Positions 1-10,110 are shown, counted from the first letter of the stretch. The stretch is 64,000 nucleotides of DNA from Cocos nucifera (GCA_006176705.1 QRFJ01001013.1:124501-188500); one strand, 5' to 3'. Notes: generated by a model from the sequence alone, not told the origin. Program-made: numbers and translations.

Positions 1-2
1 AG

Positions 3-137
3 CTCGCCCCAAAATAGGAAGGCCCGTATGAGGTGATGGAGGTCGTCCGATCCGAAACTTATCGTTTGAAGGAACTCGGAGGGATAGTGCTTCTTTGACC
101 ATAGAACTCAGAAAATTTGAGGATGTATTATCAGTAG
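3..137 (+). pseudogene. pol: E1: C-terminal end of Ty3/gypsy (Tat-type) pol, integrase GPY region
   Basis: Frame 3 reads LAPK, a stop, then EGPYEV, TYRLKELGG, NSENLRMYYQ and a final stop at 135-137. This is the usual last segment of a Tat-lineage gypsy integrase: the GPY chromodomain-like tail that contacts the target, ending in an Asn-Leu-x-x-Tyr-Tyr motif. Three internal stops sit where relatives normally have Trp or nearby codons, as expected from G-to-A decay, so it is not functional. The rest of pol lies left of the window. E2 inserted 27 bp after the stop codon, and E1 continues at 6069. The family call rests on remembered motifs and I am confident of it; the exact lineage is less certain. 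Confidence 0.8.
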
Positions 138-164
138 ACTTCCTTTAAAAACTCCTTTGCTCTA

Positions 165-1276
165 TGTTGGTACAGAAATTGGTCATCGTCGGAGGTCGCT
201 GGAGTCGAGGCCACTGAGGTCGCCGTCGGGGACCTGCAAAACAAAGTTCCATCCGGAGCTGATGGGGGGTGGCTCCGGCAGGACCCTCCGACGCTCAAGT
301 CAGCTCTGGCCAATAGGAATGGAGTGCTTGGAATGAGTTCCGAAGCTTGAAGAAGAAGAGGAGAGCTTAGAGATCAGAGAGATTAGAGATTAGCATATCT
401 GGAGGGGTCCATTTTATAGCGGAGCTTGACGGTGACAGCTGTAGCCACGTGCTGGCGGGCCGCTTGAGGTTCGACGGAGCCAATCTCATGAGAAGGTGTC
501 GTGTGCGGTGGGTTGATAGTGACAGCCATCGCCGCCTCATAAAGGGTCGCTATCATTCGCGGTGGATTGATGGTGATGGCTGCAGAGCTTGTGGTGGACT
601 GATGGTGATGGCCGTAGAGCCAACCAAATGAGGAGTTCGAGCTCCTGAAGAGGAAGCTTGGAAGGAGTTCGGCTCTCATAGGCATCTGGTCGGAGGCATG
701 CAGCTAAGGCTCGGCCACTGGAGAGTTCGGTAGGAGCTCGGTCGGCCAAAGTTCGGTCGAAGGACGATCGCTGAGGAGTTCGATCGCTGAGAGGTCCGAA
801 AAAGCTTGACTGAGGCCCGGTTGAAGGACTTCGACTGCTGGGCGGTTTGATCAAGGCTCGTCTGCTGAGGAGTTCGGCCGTTGGAAATTTGAAGCTCGGA
901 CGTTGGAGAGTTCGGTCTGCCGTTGGACTTCGACTGAGGGCCGATCGCTAGAGGGTTCGGTGGGAGCTCGGTCGGCCGAAGTTCGGGACGATCGCTGAGG
1001 AGTTTGAGCATCGGGTAAATCCATTAAAGCTCGACCGCTCAGAGTCCAAGGAGCTCGACCGCTAAGTAGCTCGACCGATTGAAGGGGTTCGGTCTCGACG
1101 CTGGGAGTCCGAAGAAGCTCGGTAGCTAACTAGTTCGGCCGGCTGAATGGGTTGGAAGAAGCTCGACTGCTGGGAGTTTGGCTGAAGCCCATCTACCAAA
1201 GCTCTTCTGTGGCTACTGGTTGCATTAGGCTGGGCATCGAGCTAGACTTCGGCTGGAGCGGGATTTATCCCCAACA
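165..1276 (-). repeat. E2 3' LTR
   Basis: 1112 bp, beginning TGTTGG and ending CCAACA on the + strand, so the terminal TG/CA is intact. A TATA-like site lies at 411-418 on the - strand. It matches 4957-6068 along its whole length with scattered substitutions, and is inverted relative to the LTR at 7976-9072. Confidence 0.9.
411..418 (-). promoter_or_regulatory. TATA box in E2 3' LTR
   Basis: Reads TATAAAAT on the - strand. The same position is TATAAAA (5204-5210) in the partner LTR and TATAAAG (8821-8827) in the E1 LTR, each followed by the same short leader of repeated TAATCTCT words. Conservation across three LTRs supports a U3 core promoter. Confidence 0.65.
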
Positions 1277-1297
1277 CTAGCCCCCCCGCTCCCGAGT
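1277..1297 (-). other. E2 polypurine tract
   Basis: On the - strand the bases directly before the 3' LTR are purine-rich with a run of seven G, ending CTAG. This is the plus-strand primer site for reverse transcription. E1 has the same arrangement at 7958-7975. Confidence 0.75.
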
Positions 1298-1439
1298 TCG
1301 AAAATCGAAGGAAGGGAGTGCAGGAAAGGCGACTGTCGAAGTCTTCCTTCGAGCTCTATGCTGGTCTAGGTCGAAGCTCGGGGGAGATCTCGTCTCTGGC
1401 TTGAAGTTGATATCGAAGTTGAAGCCCAGGAAAGATCCC

Positions 1440-1740
1440 ATTTCTAGCAGGGGTTAACACGGTTGCTTTCTCTAACCAAGGTTGACGTTGAAGCTCTCCA
1501 ACCGAGGTTGACATGATAGCTTTCTCTAGCCGAGGTCGATGTTGAAGCTCTCTGGCCGAGGTCGTCACGGGCCTTACCTCTATCCGAGGTTACTCAGGCG
1601 CTCTGGTCGAGGTTATCGTGGACCTTATCCCTAGTTGGAGTTGATGCGGGCGCTCTGGCTGAGGTCGTCGCAGGCCTTACCTCTATCTGAGGTTACTCAG
1701 GCGCTCTGGCCGTGGTTGATGCGGGCGCTCGGAGGAGATC
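1440..1740 (-). repeat. E2 short degenerate repeats near the 3' end
   Basis: Words such as GAAGCTCTC and CGAGGTTGA recur at about 54-bp spacing between 1488 and 1570. A second phrase with CCTTACCTCTAT and GGTTACTCAGGCGCTCT occurs twice, at 1572-1610 and 1674-1712. This corresponds to the clean 54-bp repeat in E1 (7548-7720) on the opposite strand. No coding role is evident. Confidence 0.6.
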
Positions 1741-1884
1741 TCATCTCCTACTACCGAAGTTGGCCCAGTCCCTCGGGGGAGATCTGATCCATAGCCGAAG
1801 TTGTCCACGATCGCTCGGAGAGATCTTATCTCTGACCGAGGTTGATGGAGACTCTCTTTCCTGTGGACTTCGGAGCTCGGACTT

Positions 1885-2725
1885 GAACTTTGCTCGCGTT
1901 AGGACGAGGTTCTCCTCCTGTTCCTAATGGGCTGTGGGGGCACATTCGGACCGTCGTCCGAGCCTCTCCCCCATCTCGTCTAAGGTGAACGAGGCCTTCG
2001 ACTTTGCTCGCGTTAGGACGAGGTTCTCCTCCTGTTCCTAATGGGCTATGGGGGCACATGCGGACCGTCGTCCGAGCCTCTCCCCCCATCTCGTCTAAGG
2101 TGAACGAGACCTTCGACTTTGCTCGCATTAGGATGAGGTCCTCCTCCTATTTCTAACGGGCTGTGGGGGCACATTCGGACCATCGTCCGTCTCTCCCCAT
2201 CTCGTCCTTTATGAACGAGGCCTTCGACCTTGCTCGCATTAGGACGAGGTCCTGCTCCTATTCCTAATGGGCTGTGGGGCACATGCGGACCATCGTCCAA
2301 GCCTCTCCCCCATCTCGTCTAAGGTGAACGAGGCCTTCGACCTTGCTCGCGTTAGGACGAGGTCCTCCTCCTATTCCTAATGGGCTATGGGGGCACATGC
2401 GGACCGTCGTTCGAGCCTCTCCCCCATCTCGTCTAAGGTGAATGAGGCCTTCGACCTTGCTCGCGTTAGGACGAGGTCCTCCTCCTGTTCCTAATGGGCT
2501 GTGGGGGCACATTCGGACCATCGTCCGTCTCCCCCATCTCGTCCTTTGTGAACGAGGCCTTCGACTTTGCTCGCGTTAGGACGAGGTTCTCCTCCTGTTC
2601 CTAACAGGCTGTGGGGGCACCTACGGACCGTCATCCGCGCCTCTCCCCCCATCTCGTCCTTTGTGAACGAGGCCTTCGACTTTGCTCGTGTTAGGATGAG
2701 GTTCTCCTCCTGTTCCTAATGCGGC
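1885..2725 (-). repeat. E2 113-bp tandem array, about 8 copies
   Basis: The word TGCTCG begins at 1891, 2005, 2120, 2231, 2344, 2458, 2568 and 2683, giving spacings of 110-115 bp. Each unit carries a GGACGAGG word, a GGGGGCACAT word, a CGGACCGTCGTCCG palindrome and a CCCATCTCGTC word. Copies differ by substitutions and small indels. On the - strand several units are open and read as a repeated peptide of about 38 residues, but the period is not a fixed multiple of three. The array lies between the gag remnant and the 3' LTR, the same place as the larger E1 array, so I treat it as 3' noncoding sequence. Confidence 0.85.
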
Positions 2726-3061
2726 GACTGTTGACTGCTCCTTCGCTGTTATCGCATAGTTTTTGCATCTAGAAACAACATTATCGGAAGGGAAGAAGTT
2801 TACCGAAGGAAAGTTATGGGCAGCACATCCCCATTTCAGGGTCGTCAGGGCATTATTCCTTTGAGTTCCCTCGGGCAGCAAGTCCCATCCAGATGACCTC
2901 CTCCATCCCACACTGGCCTCCTTAATTTAGAGCATGCTTCTATTTTGTCGCTGGGAGATGGCGAATCGCTGATGTGCCAAGCTCCTCCCCGGGGTGGCGT
3001 TGATGATGCCGTGAGGCGGCCGACCTTGTAGTTTGTGGTTACGGCAGCGCCCTTAGCCGAT

Positions 3062-3240
3062 CTTCTTCCGTCGAAGGAATTTACCCAGCCGCTCTTTCCT
3101 GACGAGCTCCTCAATTTTGTCTGGCAGCTGGATGCATTCCTCGGTGTCGTGGCTGTGGTCACGATGGTAGACGCAGTACTTGCTTCGATCGCATTTGTTT
3201 GGGGAAGACCGTAACCCTTCTGGTCTTGGCAGCTGGCTCT
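3062..3240 (-). pseudogene. gag: E2 gag remnant with CX2H-type motif
   Basis: On the - strand the frame starting near 3240 reads KYCVYHRDHSHDTEEC followed by IQLPDKIEELVRKERLGK, then a stop shortly after. Tat-lineage gypsy Gag proteins carry this Cys/His block near the gag-pol boundary, followed by the same Glu/Leu helix. Downstream a GIINAT phrase matches the conserved spacer before protease, after which recognisable coding stops. The capsid part expected upstream is missing and its place is taken by the 271-bp array, so E2 could not make a normal Gag. Confidence 0.75.
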
Positions 3241-3479
3241 TAACTTCCGTGAGAAATTGAGTTCGAGGAGCATTGAGGGGGCGTAGTCGCAGAACCTATG
3301 GGAGAACTTTATGAGGGGGAGTTTGGCCTCGCCTACGCCAAACTTCACTCTGCTTTCCCATGAAACCTTCCGTGGGAGAACTTCATGCTTCTTCGTCCAG
3401 ACCTCCTTAGAGTCGTACGGAGTTCGGCCTCGGTTGCCCTCGGATGGTCGTGAGCGCAGCTGAACTTCATCTCTCCTCC

Positions 3480-4420
3480 TGTGAAATCTTTGTAGTGGTT
3501 TCCTTGGTGGCGAGCTCGAGGTGGAGTTCGGCTTTGCTTGCACCGAACTTTAATCCGATGATGAGCTTCGGGGTGGAGTTCGGCCTCACTTGCATCGAAC
3601 TTCGTTTTGCTCTCCCGCGAAAGCCTCCATAGGAGAACTTCATGCTTCTTTTATCCAGACTTCCTTGCTTGTAGGGAGAGGCTCGGCTCTGCTTGCTCGG
3701 ACTTCATTCCGTGGGAGAACTTCATTCCGCCCTTGCTTGCGTCGAACTTGACTCGGATGAGGAGCCTCGAAGGGAAGTTCGGCTTTGCTTCGAGGTGGAG
3801 TTCGGCTTTCCTTGCGCTGCCGAACTTCATTCTGCTTTCCTGCGAAACCTTGCGTGGGAGAACCTCCCACTTCTTTCGTCCGGACTTTCTTGATGACAAG
3901 CTTGATGTGGAGCTTGGCTTTGCTTGCCCAAACTTCGTTCCACCTCCTGTGAATTGTTTGTTTAGGGGTTTCATTGATGACATACTCGAGGGAAAGTTCA
4001 GCCTTGCTTGCGCCGAACTTTACTCAGATGAGGATCCTCGAAGGAAAGTACGGCTTTACTTCGAGGTGGAGTTCGGCTTTTCTTGCACTGCCGAACTTCA
4101 TTCCGCTTTCCCACGAAACCTTGCACGGGAGAACCTTCCGCTTCTTTCGTCCGGAATTTCTTGACGATGAGCTTGATGTGGAGCTTGGCTTTGCTTGCCC
4201 AAACTTCGTTCCACCTCCGATGAATTTTTTATTTAGGGGTTTCGTTGATGACATACTCGAGGGGAAGTTCAGCCTTGCTTGCGCCGAACTTTACTCGGAT
4301 GAGGAGCCTCGAAGGAAAGTTCGGCTTTTCTTCGAGGTGGAGTTTGGCTTTTCTTGCGCTGGGGAGGTTGTGGACGTTGCCAAACTTCATTCCACCTCCT
4401 TGGATGCGGCCGAACTTCAT
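3480..4420 (-). repeat. E2 271-bp tandem array
   Basis: The word CGAGGTGGAG begins at 3516, 3791, 4062 and 4333, spacings of 275, 271 and 271 bp. Units share GTTCGGCTTT, CCGAACTTCATTC, TTTCGTCCGGA, ATGACATACTCGAGGG and ACTCGGATGAGGA phrases. About three and a half copies are present, with a degraded part to the left (3300-3480). The array sits where the capsid region of gag would be, so it may be amplified gag-derived or captured sequence. Long open frames on both strands here are by-products of the repeat. Confidence 0.8.
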
Positions 4421-4559
4421 TCTGCCTCCTTGGAAAACCTTCTCCCGAGGATGTCCATGCCCCTCTGTCGGGGCTTCCTCGATGACGGGCTCGAATGGGG
4501 GTTCAGCCTCGCTTGAGCCAAACTTTACTCCACTTTTCCACGAAGCCTTCCACGAGAGA

Positions 4560-4839
4560 AGTTCGACTCTCCATTTCTCCTTCCCAAATGCGATTGGTAT
4601 GCCCAAACGCTCTCCCTCAAGGCTGGTTCCTCGCGTCCTCATGGCGGGCTTGCTGGCAAAGTCTCCGCCCGAGGTTGTCACATGGCCTGTATCATTTCGA
4701 TGGGGCCACGAGCCCATCCAGAACTGCTCTACATCTACAGTGGCTTCGGATGGAGCCTGGGCTACCGGGGCTGCAACGAGAGCAGACGTACCTGGCGCAC
4801 AGGATGTCGATCGCTGAGTCGAAGCTCTCCTGGGGGCAT
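4560..4839 (-). pseudogene. gag: E2 gag 5' region
   Basis: About 100 bp inside the PBS, an ATG on the - strand (4839) opens an MPPGELRL reading, and another frame downstream gives a VDVEQFW phrase. E5 has MPLKK at the same distance from its PBS and a VDPEQFN phrase 100 bp further on, so this is the corresponding start of gag. The E2 frame is shifted and then runs into unrelated repeated sequence. The comparison supports homology but not function. Confidence 0.55.
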
Positions 4840-4937
4840 TTTCTCTTCAGGAGAGAAAAGAGAGATCTCCGGAGAGGGAAGAGAAGAGTCATCGAGCACT
4901 CCTTTAAGAACAAGGAAATCTCGAAGGTTCAAGCCGT

Positions 4938-4953
4938 CCTTCCTCTAGCGCCA
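4938..4953 (-). other. E2 primer binding site
   Basis: On the - strand TGGCGCTAGAGGAAGG begins 3 bp inside the 5' LTR. TGGCGC openings are usual for Tat-type gypsy PBSs. E5 has a related but decayed site (TTGACGCTAAAG) at the same place. I do not name the tRNA. Confidence 0.7.
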
Positions 4954-4956
4954 TTC

Positions 4957-6068
4957 TATTGGTGCAGAAACTGGTCGTCGTCGGAGGTCGCTGGAGTCGA
5001 GGCCACTGAGGTCGCTGTCGGGGACCTGCAAAATAAAGTTCCATCCAGAGTCGGTTGGGGGTGGCTCCGGTAGGACCCTCCGATGCTCAAGTCAGCTCTG
5101 GCCAATAGGAATGGAGTGCTCGGAATGAGTTCCAGAGCTTGAAGAAGAAGAGGAGAGCTTAGAGATCAGAGAGATTAGAGATTAGTGTATCTGGAGGGGT
5201 TCTTTTTATAGCGGAGCTTGACGGTGATAGCTGCAGCCGCGTGCTGACGGGCCGCTCGAGGTTCGATAGAGCCAGTCTCACGAGAAGATGCCGTGTGCGG
5301 TGGGTTGATGGTGACAGCCATCGCCGCCTCATAGCGGGTCGCTATCATTCGCGGTGGACTGATGGTGATGGCCACAGAGCTTATGGCGGACTGATGGTGA
5401 TGGCCATAGAGCCAGCCAAATGAGGAGTTTGGGCTCCTGAAGAGGAAGCTTGGAAGGAGTTCGTGTCTCATAGGCATCTGGCCAGAGGCATGAAGCTAAG
5501 ACTCGACCATTGGAGAGTTTGGTAGGAGCTCGATCGGCCGAAGTTCGGTCGAAGGACGATCGCTGAGGAGTTCGGTCTCTGAGAGGTCCGAAAAAGCTCG
5601 ATTGAGGCCCGGTTGAAGGACTTCAGCTATTGGAAGGTTCGGTCAAGGCTCGTCCGTTGAGGAGTTCGACCACTGGGAATCCGAAGCTTGACCGTTGGAG
5701 AGTTCGGTCTGCCGTTGGATTTCAACTGAGGGTCGGCCGCTGGAGGGTTCGGTGGGAGCTCAATCGACCGAAGTTCGGGACGACCGCTGAGGAGTTCGGG
5801 CGTCGGGTAATTCCATTAAAGCTCGACTGCTCGGAGTCCAAGGAGCTCGGCCGCTAAGTAGCTCGACCGACTGAAGGGGTTCGATCTCGATGCTGGGAGT
5901 CCGAAGAAGCTCGACTGCTAACTAGTTCGGCCGGCTGAATGGGTTGGAAGAAGCTCGGCTGCTGGGAGTTCGGCTGAAGCCCGTCTGTCGTAGCTCTTCT
6001 GCGGCTACTGGTTGCATTAGGCTGGGCATCGAGCTAGACTTCGGCTGGAGCGGAATTTATCCCCAATA
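4957..6068 (-). repeat. E2 5' LTR
   Basis: 1112 bp, the partner of 165-1276. Its + strand ends read TATTGG and CCAATA where the other LTR has TGTTGG and CCAACA, so both terminal dinucleotides have changed by a transition. A TATA box lies at 5204-5210 (- strand). Confidence 0.9.
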
Positions 6069-6124
6069 CTCTGCATTATTGATTTCTGGCAATAAAGAAC
6101 AGGAAAGAAATGAGCAAAAGTAGC

Positions 6125-7335
6125 CCGAGGTCCTAACGCAAGCAAAGTTGAAGGCCTCGTCCACCTTAGACGAGATGGGAGGAGAGGCTCCGACGATGAT
6201 CCGCATGTGCCCCCATAGCCCATTAGGAACACGAGGAGGATCTCATCCTAATGCGAGCAAAGTCGAAGGCCTCGTTCACAAAGGACAAGATGGAGGGAGA
6301 TGCTCGGACGACGGTTCGCATGTGCCCCCACAGTCCGTTAGGAATAGGAGGAGGACCTCATCCTAATGCGAGCAAAGTCGAAGGCCTCATTCACAAAGGA
6401 TGAGATAGGGGAAGAGGCTCGTACGACGGTCCGCATGTGCCCCCACAGCCCATTAGGAATAAGAGGAGGATCTCATCCTAACGCGAGTAAAGTCGAAGGC
6501 CTCATTCACAAAGGATGAGATGGGGGGAGAGGCTCGGACGACGGTCCGCATGTGCCCCATAGCCCGTTAGGAATAGAAGGAGGACCTCATCCTAATGCGA
6601 GCAAAGTCGAAGGCCTCGTTCACAAAGGACGAGATGGGGGGAGAGGCTCAGACGATGGTCTGCATGTGCCCCCACAGCCCGTTAGGAATAGGAGGAGGAC
6701 CTCGTTCTAACACGAACAAAGTCAAATGCCTCGTCCACCTTAGATGAGATGGGGGGAGCGGCTCGGACGATGGTTCGCATGTGCCCCCACAGCCCGTTAG
6801 GAACAAGAGGAGGACCTCGTCCTAACGTGAGCAAAGTCGAAGGCTTCATTCACAAAGGATGAGATGGAGGGAGAGACTCGGACGACGGTCCACATGTGCC
6901 CCCACAGCTCGTTAGGAACAGGAGGAGGACCTCGTCCTAATGCGAGCAAAGTCAAAGGCCTCATTCACAAAGGATGAGATGGGAGGAGAGGCTCGGACGA
7001 CGGTCCACATGAACCCTCACAACCTGTTAGAAATAGGAGGAGGACCTCGTCCTAACACGAGCAAAGGTGAAGGCCTCGTTCATAAAGGATGAGATGGGGG
7101 GAGAGGCTCGGATAATGGTCCGCATGTGCCCCCACAGCCCATTAGGAATAGGAGGAGGACCTCATCCTAACGCGAGCAAAGTCGAAGGCCTCATTCACAA
7201 AGGATGAGATGGGGGGAGAGGCTCGGATGATGGTCTGCATGTGCTCCCATAGCCTGTTAGGAACAGGAGGAGAACCTCGTCCTAACGCGAGCAAAGTCGA
7301 AGTTAGGAACAGGAGGAGAACCTCGTCCTAACATG
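6125..7335 (+). repeat. E1 113-bp tandem array, about 11 copies
   Basis: Units contain GCGAGCAAAGTCGAAGGCC, CACAAAGGATGAGATGGGG, GGCTCGGACGACGGTCCGCA, TGTGCCCCCACAGCCC and AGGAGGACCTCATCCTAA. This is the reverse complement of the E2 array unit. It ends with a partial copy around 7300-7335. Two arrays of one family therefore face each other on either side of the E2 5' LTR. Open frames in it come from the repeat and lack any recognisable domain. Confidence 0.85.
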
Positions 7336-7547
7336 AGCGCCCACATCAACCTCGGCCAAAAAAGATAAGATCCCTCTCGAGCGACTGTGGACAATCTCGA
7401 TCAGAGATAAGATCTTCCCCAAGGAAAGCTCAGCCGCAGGAGATAAGGTCTCCCCCGAGTGCCCGGTTCAACCTCGACTGCAGGAGATGAGATCTCCTCC
7501 AAGGAAAGCTCGATCGCAGGAGATAAGATCTCCCCCGAGTGTCTGAT

Positions 7548-7720
7548 ACAACCTCGACTAGAGAAAGCAATCGTGTCAACCTCGATTGGAGAGCTTCAAC
7601 CTCGACCTCGGCTAGAGAAAGCAACCATGTCAACCTCGGCTGGAGAGCTTCAACTTCGACCTCGGCTAGAGAAAGCAACCGTGTCAACCTCGACTGGAGA
7701 GTTTCAACTTCCACCTCAGC
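7548..7720 (+). repeat. 54-bp tandem repeat in E1
   Basis: TCAACCTCG begins at 7576, 7630 and 7684, exactly 54 bp apart, with a partial copy before. Units carry CGGCTAGAGAAAGCAACC and TGGAGAGCTTCAAC. A multiple of three keeps frames open on both strands, which explains the two overlapping opposite-strand ORFs here. Confidence 0.8.
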
Positions 7721-7957
7721 CAGAGATAAGATTGGAGACAACCTCGCCCTAAGATTAGATCTCTCCCGAGTGCTCGCATTGACCTCGGCTGTAGGAGACA
7801 ATATCGCCCCTAAGGAGCGCAACCTCCGACTTCGATCGCAGCGGACGAAGCTCAAAGGTGAGATCTCCCCCAAGCTTCGACCTAGACCAGCATGGAGCTC
7901 AGAGGAAGACTTTGATAGTTGCCTTTTCTGCACTCTCTTCCTTCGATTTTCAAACTC

Positions 7958-7975
7958 GAGAGTGGGGGCGGCTAG
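7958..7975 (+). other. E1 polypurine tract
   Basis: A purine-rich block with a run of five G and ending CTAG abuts the LTR start at 7976. The matching E2 tract has the same CTAG end. Confidence 0.75.
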
Positions 7976-9072
7976 TGTTGGGGATAAATCTTGCTCCCAC
8001 CGAAGTCTAGCTTGATGCTCAGCCTAATGCAATCAGTAGCCGCAGAAGAGCTTCAGCAGACGGGCTTCAGTCGAACCCCTAGCATCCGAGCTTCTTCTAA
8101 CCCATTCAGCCGACCGAGCTACTTAGTTGTCGAGCTCCTTTGGACTCCTCAGCCATCGAGCTTCTTTGGACTCCCTTCATCAGGACCGAACCCCTTCAGC
8201 TGACCGAACTGCTTAGCGGTCGAGCTCCTCGAACTCCTAGCGTCCGAGCTCCTTCGAACCCATTCAGTCGATCGAACTGCTTGGCAGTCGGGCTCCTTGG
8301 ACTCCAAGCGGTCAGGCTTTAACGAAATTCCCAGCGCCCAAACTCCTCAGCGATCGTCCCTCGACCGAACTCTCCAAGCGATCATCCCTTCAGTCGGTCG
8401 AGCTCCTCCAAATTTCTCTACAGTCGAGCTCCTCCCAAGCTTTTCCTTTAGTCGAACTCTCCTACAAGTCTGAACTCCTCTGGACGAACTTAGTCTGCAA
8501 CAGGCAATAAGATCGAACGATATGGCCGCCACTACTAGCGGCACCACTCTCTCCATAATCAGCTCCATACAGCCCGGACGATGTGGCCACTACTACTGGC
8601 AATACCACTCTCTCCGTAATCAGCCCCATGCAGCTCGGACGATATGGCCACTACTACTGGTGACACCACTCTCTCTGTAACTGGCCCCATGCAATCCATG
8701 ACCTATCAGTATGGCTGTCACCGTCCACCTGACGATGCCTTTCTCTCCGTACCGAGCTCCATGCGGCTTCCGCCGTTCGCTGCCAGGCGGTATGGCCATC
8801 ACCATCAACTAAGCTCTGCCTATAAAGGACCCTCCAGATATGCTAATCTCTAATCTCTATGATCTCTGAGCTCTCCTCTTCTTCTCAAAGCTCCGAAACT
8901 CATTCCGAGCACTCCATTCCTGTTGGCCAGAGCTGACATGATCATCGGAGGGTCCTGTCGGAGCCACTCCCCCACCGGCTCCGGATGGGATTTTATTTTG
9001 CAGGTCTCCGATGGCGACCTCATCGTCCTCCACTCCAGCGGACTCCAGCGACGATCAGTTTTCGCGTCAACA
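7976..9072 (+). repeat. E1 3' LTR
   Basis: 1097 bp from TGTTGGGGATAAAT to CGTCAACA. It aligns with both E2 LTRs in inverted orientation. A TATA box at 8821-8827 is followed by the same leader words. The 5' LTR of E1 is outside the window, so its target duplication cannot be checked; the right flank is ATGAG (9073-9077). Confidence 0.85.
8821..8827 (+). promoter_or_regulatory. TATA box in E1 LTR
   Basis: TATAAAG, preceded by AAGCTCTGCC and followed by GACCCTCCAGATATG. The E5 LTR has TATATAAG, a few bases and the related CATCCAGATACATT, so the core promoter context is shared between the two Tat-type families. Confidence 0.6.
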
Positions 9073-9353
9073 ATGAGTATGATCGGTTGATCTTTAATTG
9101 AAGGCTTATAGATTTTATTGGATGGTGCAACCAAAGTGGCCTATTCATTGATATTTATAAGATTTTTATGTATGATATTTTAAAGGGATTTAGAAGCATT
9201 GCAAAATTATTGCATACAATCATCTTCCCAAAGGGAGCTTATTATAAGCTATAATTTTGAAGTAAAATATTTGGTGACTAGTGAGCATACATGGCCTAGA
9301 GATTCATTCTATCAAAATAGATGGACTTCCAAAAGATGATGATATCTTGCTAG
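9073..9353. other. Unassigned flank between E1 and the CACTA end
   Basis: 281 bp, AT-rich. Fragments such as GGCCTATTCATTGATATTTATAAG are not repeated elsewhere in the window. I see no gene or terminal structure. It may be the host element into which E1 and the CACTA element inserted. Confidence 0.4.
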
Positions 9354-10110
9354 CACTATAAGAATATTGAGTATTAGCGATGACCATTAGTAATGATAGA
9401 TTTGCCATCGCTAATAAAAATTTTTTTCAATGGCAAATAGCGATCAGAAAAACTACCATCATAAAAATAAAAAAAATTATTAATGATGACAAGTTTGGCT
9501 TTTAGTGACGACAAACTCCATCACTAATAAAAAATAAATTTTTAAATTTATTTTTGATATTATTAGTGATGAAAACTAATTATTAATGATGACTTTCAGT
9601 CATTTCTATTACTAAAGTAATTTTATTTTTTTAATTTATTTTTGATATTATTAATGATAAAAAATTATTATTACTAATAGTTTTCTACCATCATTGATAC
9701 TAAAGTAATTTTATTTTTTAATTTGATTTTAATATTATTAATAATAAAATATTATTATTAGAGATGGCATGAAGCCATCGCTAATAATAAAGTATTTTAT
9801 TTTTTAATTTAGTTCTAATATTATTAGCAATGGATAATTATTATTAGAGATGGCATGTGCCATCACTAATACTAAAATAATTTTATTTTTTAAAATTTTA
9901 TTTTATAATTATTAGTAACAAAAATATATTATTAGTGATGGCATGAAGCCATCTCTAATACTGAAGTAATTTTATTTTATTATTTAGTTCTAAGATTATT
10001 AACAATAAAAATATTTTATTAGCAATAGTATGAGACTATCATTAATATTAAAGTAATTTTATTTTTAATTTAATCTTTATTTTAAATTTTTAATATTTTT
10101 AGATTAATAT
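9354..10110 (+). mobile_element. E3: one end of a CACTA (En/Spm-type) DNA transposon
   Basis: Begins CACTATAAGAATATTGAG after a TAG trinucleotide, then ATTAGCGATGACC. CACTA elements start with CACTA, make 3-bp duplications and carry subterminal repeats where transposase binds. The next 700 bp hold about eight units of roughly 90 bp built on (C)CATCGCTAATA, AAAGTAATTTTATTTTTTAA and ATTATTAGCAATGG words, several forming GATGGC-ATGAA-GCCATC hairpins. No opposite CACTA terminus and no transposase domains are visible, so this is a fragment or one end of a broken element. Confidence 0.7.

Larger units (their letters stand above)
165..6068 (-). mobile_element. E2: non-autonomous Tat-type LTR retrotransposon nested in E1
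   Basis: Two direct LTRs of equal length (165-1276 and 4957-6068) enclose about 3.7 kb. The element is on the - strand: a PBS-like site lies beside the right LTR and a purine tract beside the left LTR. Flanking 5-mers are CTCTA (160-164) and CTCTG (6069-6073), a target-site duplication with one transition. The interior has a gag start region, a 271-bp tandem array, a gag zinc-finger-like block and a 113-bp tandem array. No protease, RT, RNase H or integrase is visible. Its LTRs belong to the same family as the E1 LTR, so it probably depended on proteins from an E1-like partner. The size and structure resemble LARD-type derivatives. Confidence 0.85.
6069..7957 (+). other. E1 3' noncoding region between pol and LTR
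   Basis: Continues E1 after the E2 insertion: sequence before 164 joins to CATTATTGATTTCTGGCAA at 6073. It contains no credible gene. From 6120 it is filled by the 113-bp array, then (7340-7957) by degenerate CTCGG/GAGATAAGATCTC phrases including a 54-bp tandem repeat. Tat/Ogre elements commonly have a long noncoding, array-bearing segment here. Confidence 0.7.

Noticed and set aside
1826..2521. Several - strand open frames encoding a repeated MVRMCPHSPLG-type peptide
   Set aside because: They arise from the 113-bp array. The period varies by non-multiples of three, frames break at every indel, and there is no start context or known domain.
3607..4516. Overlapping long frames on both strands (up to 190 codons)
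   Set aside because: By-products of the GC-rich 271-bp array, open on both strands at once, with no domain and copies shifted in frame.
7430..8015. Opposed frames of 167 and 158 codons
   Set aside because: Created by the 54-bp repeat in the E1 3' noncoding region; the period being a multiple of three keeps any frame open.
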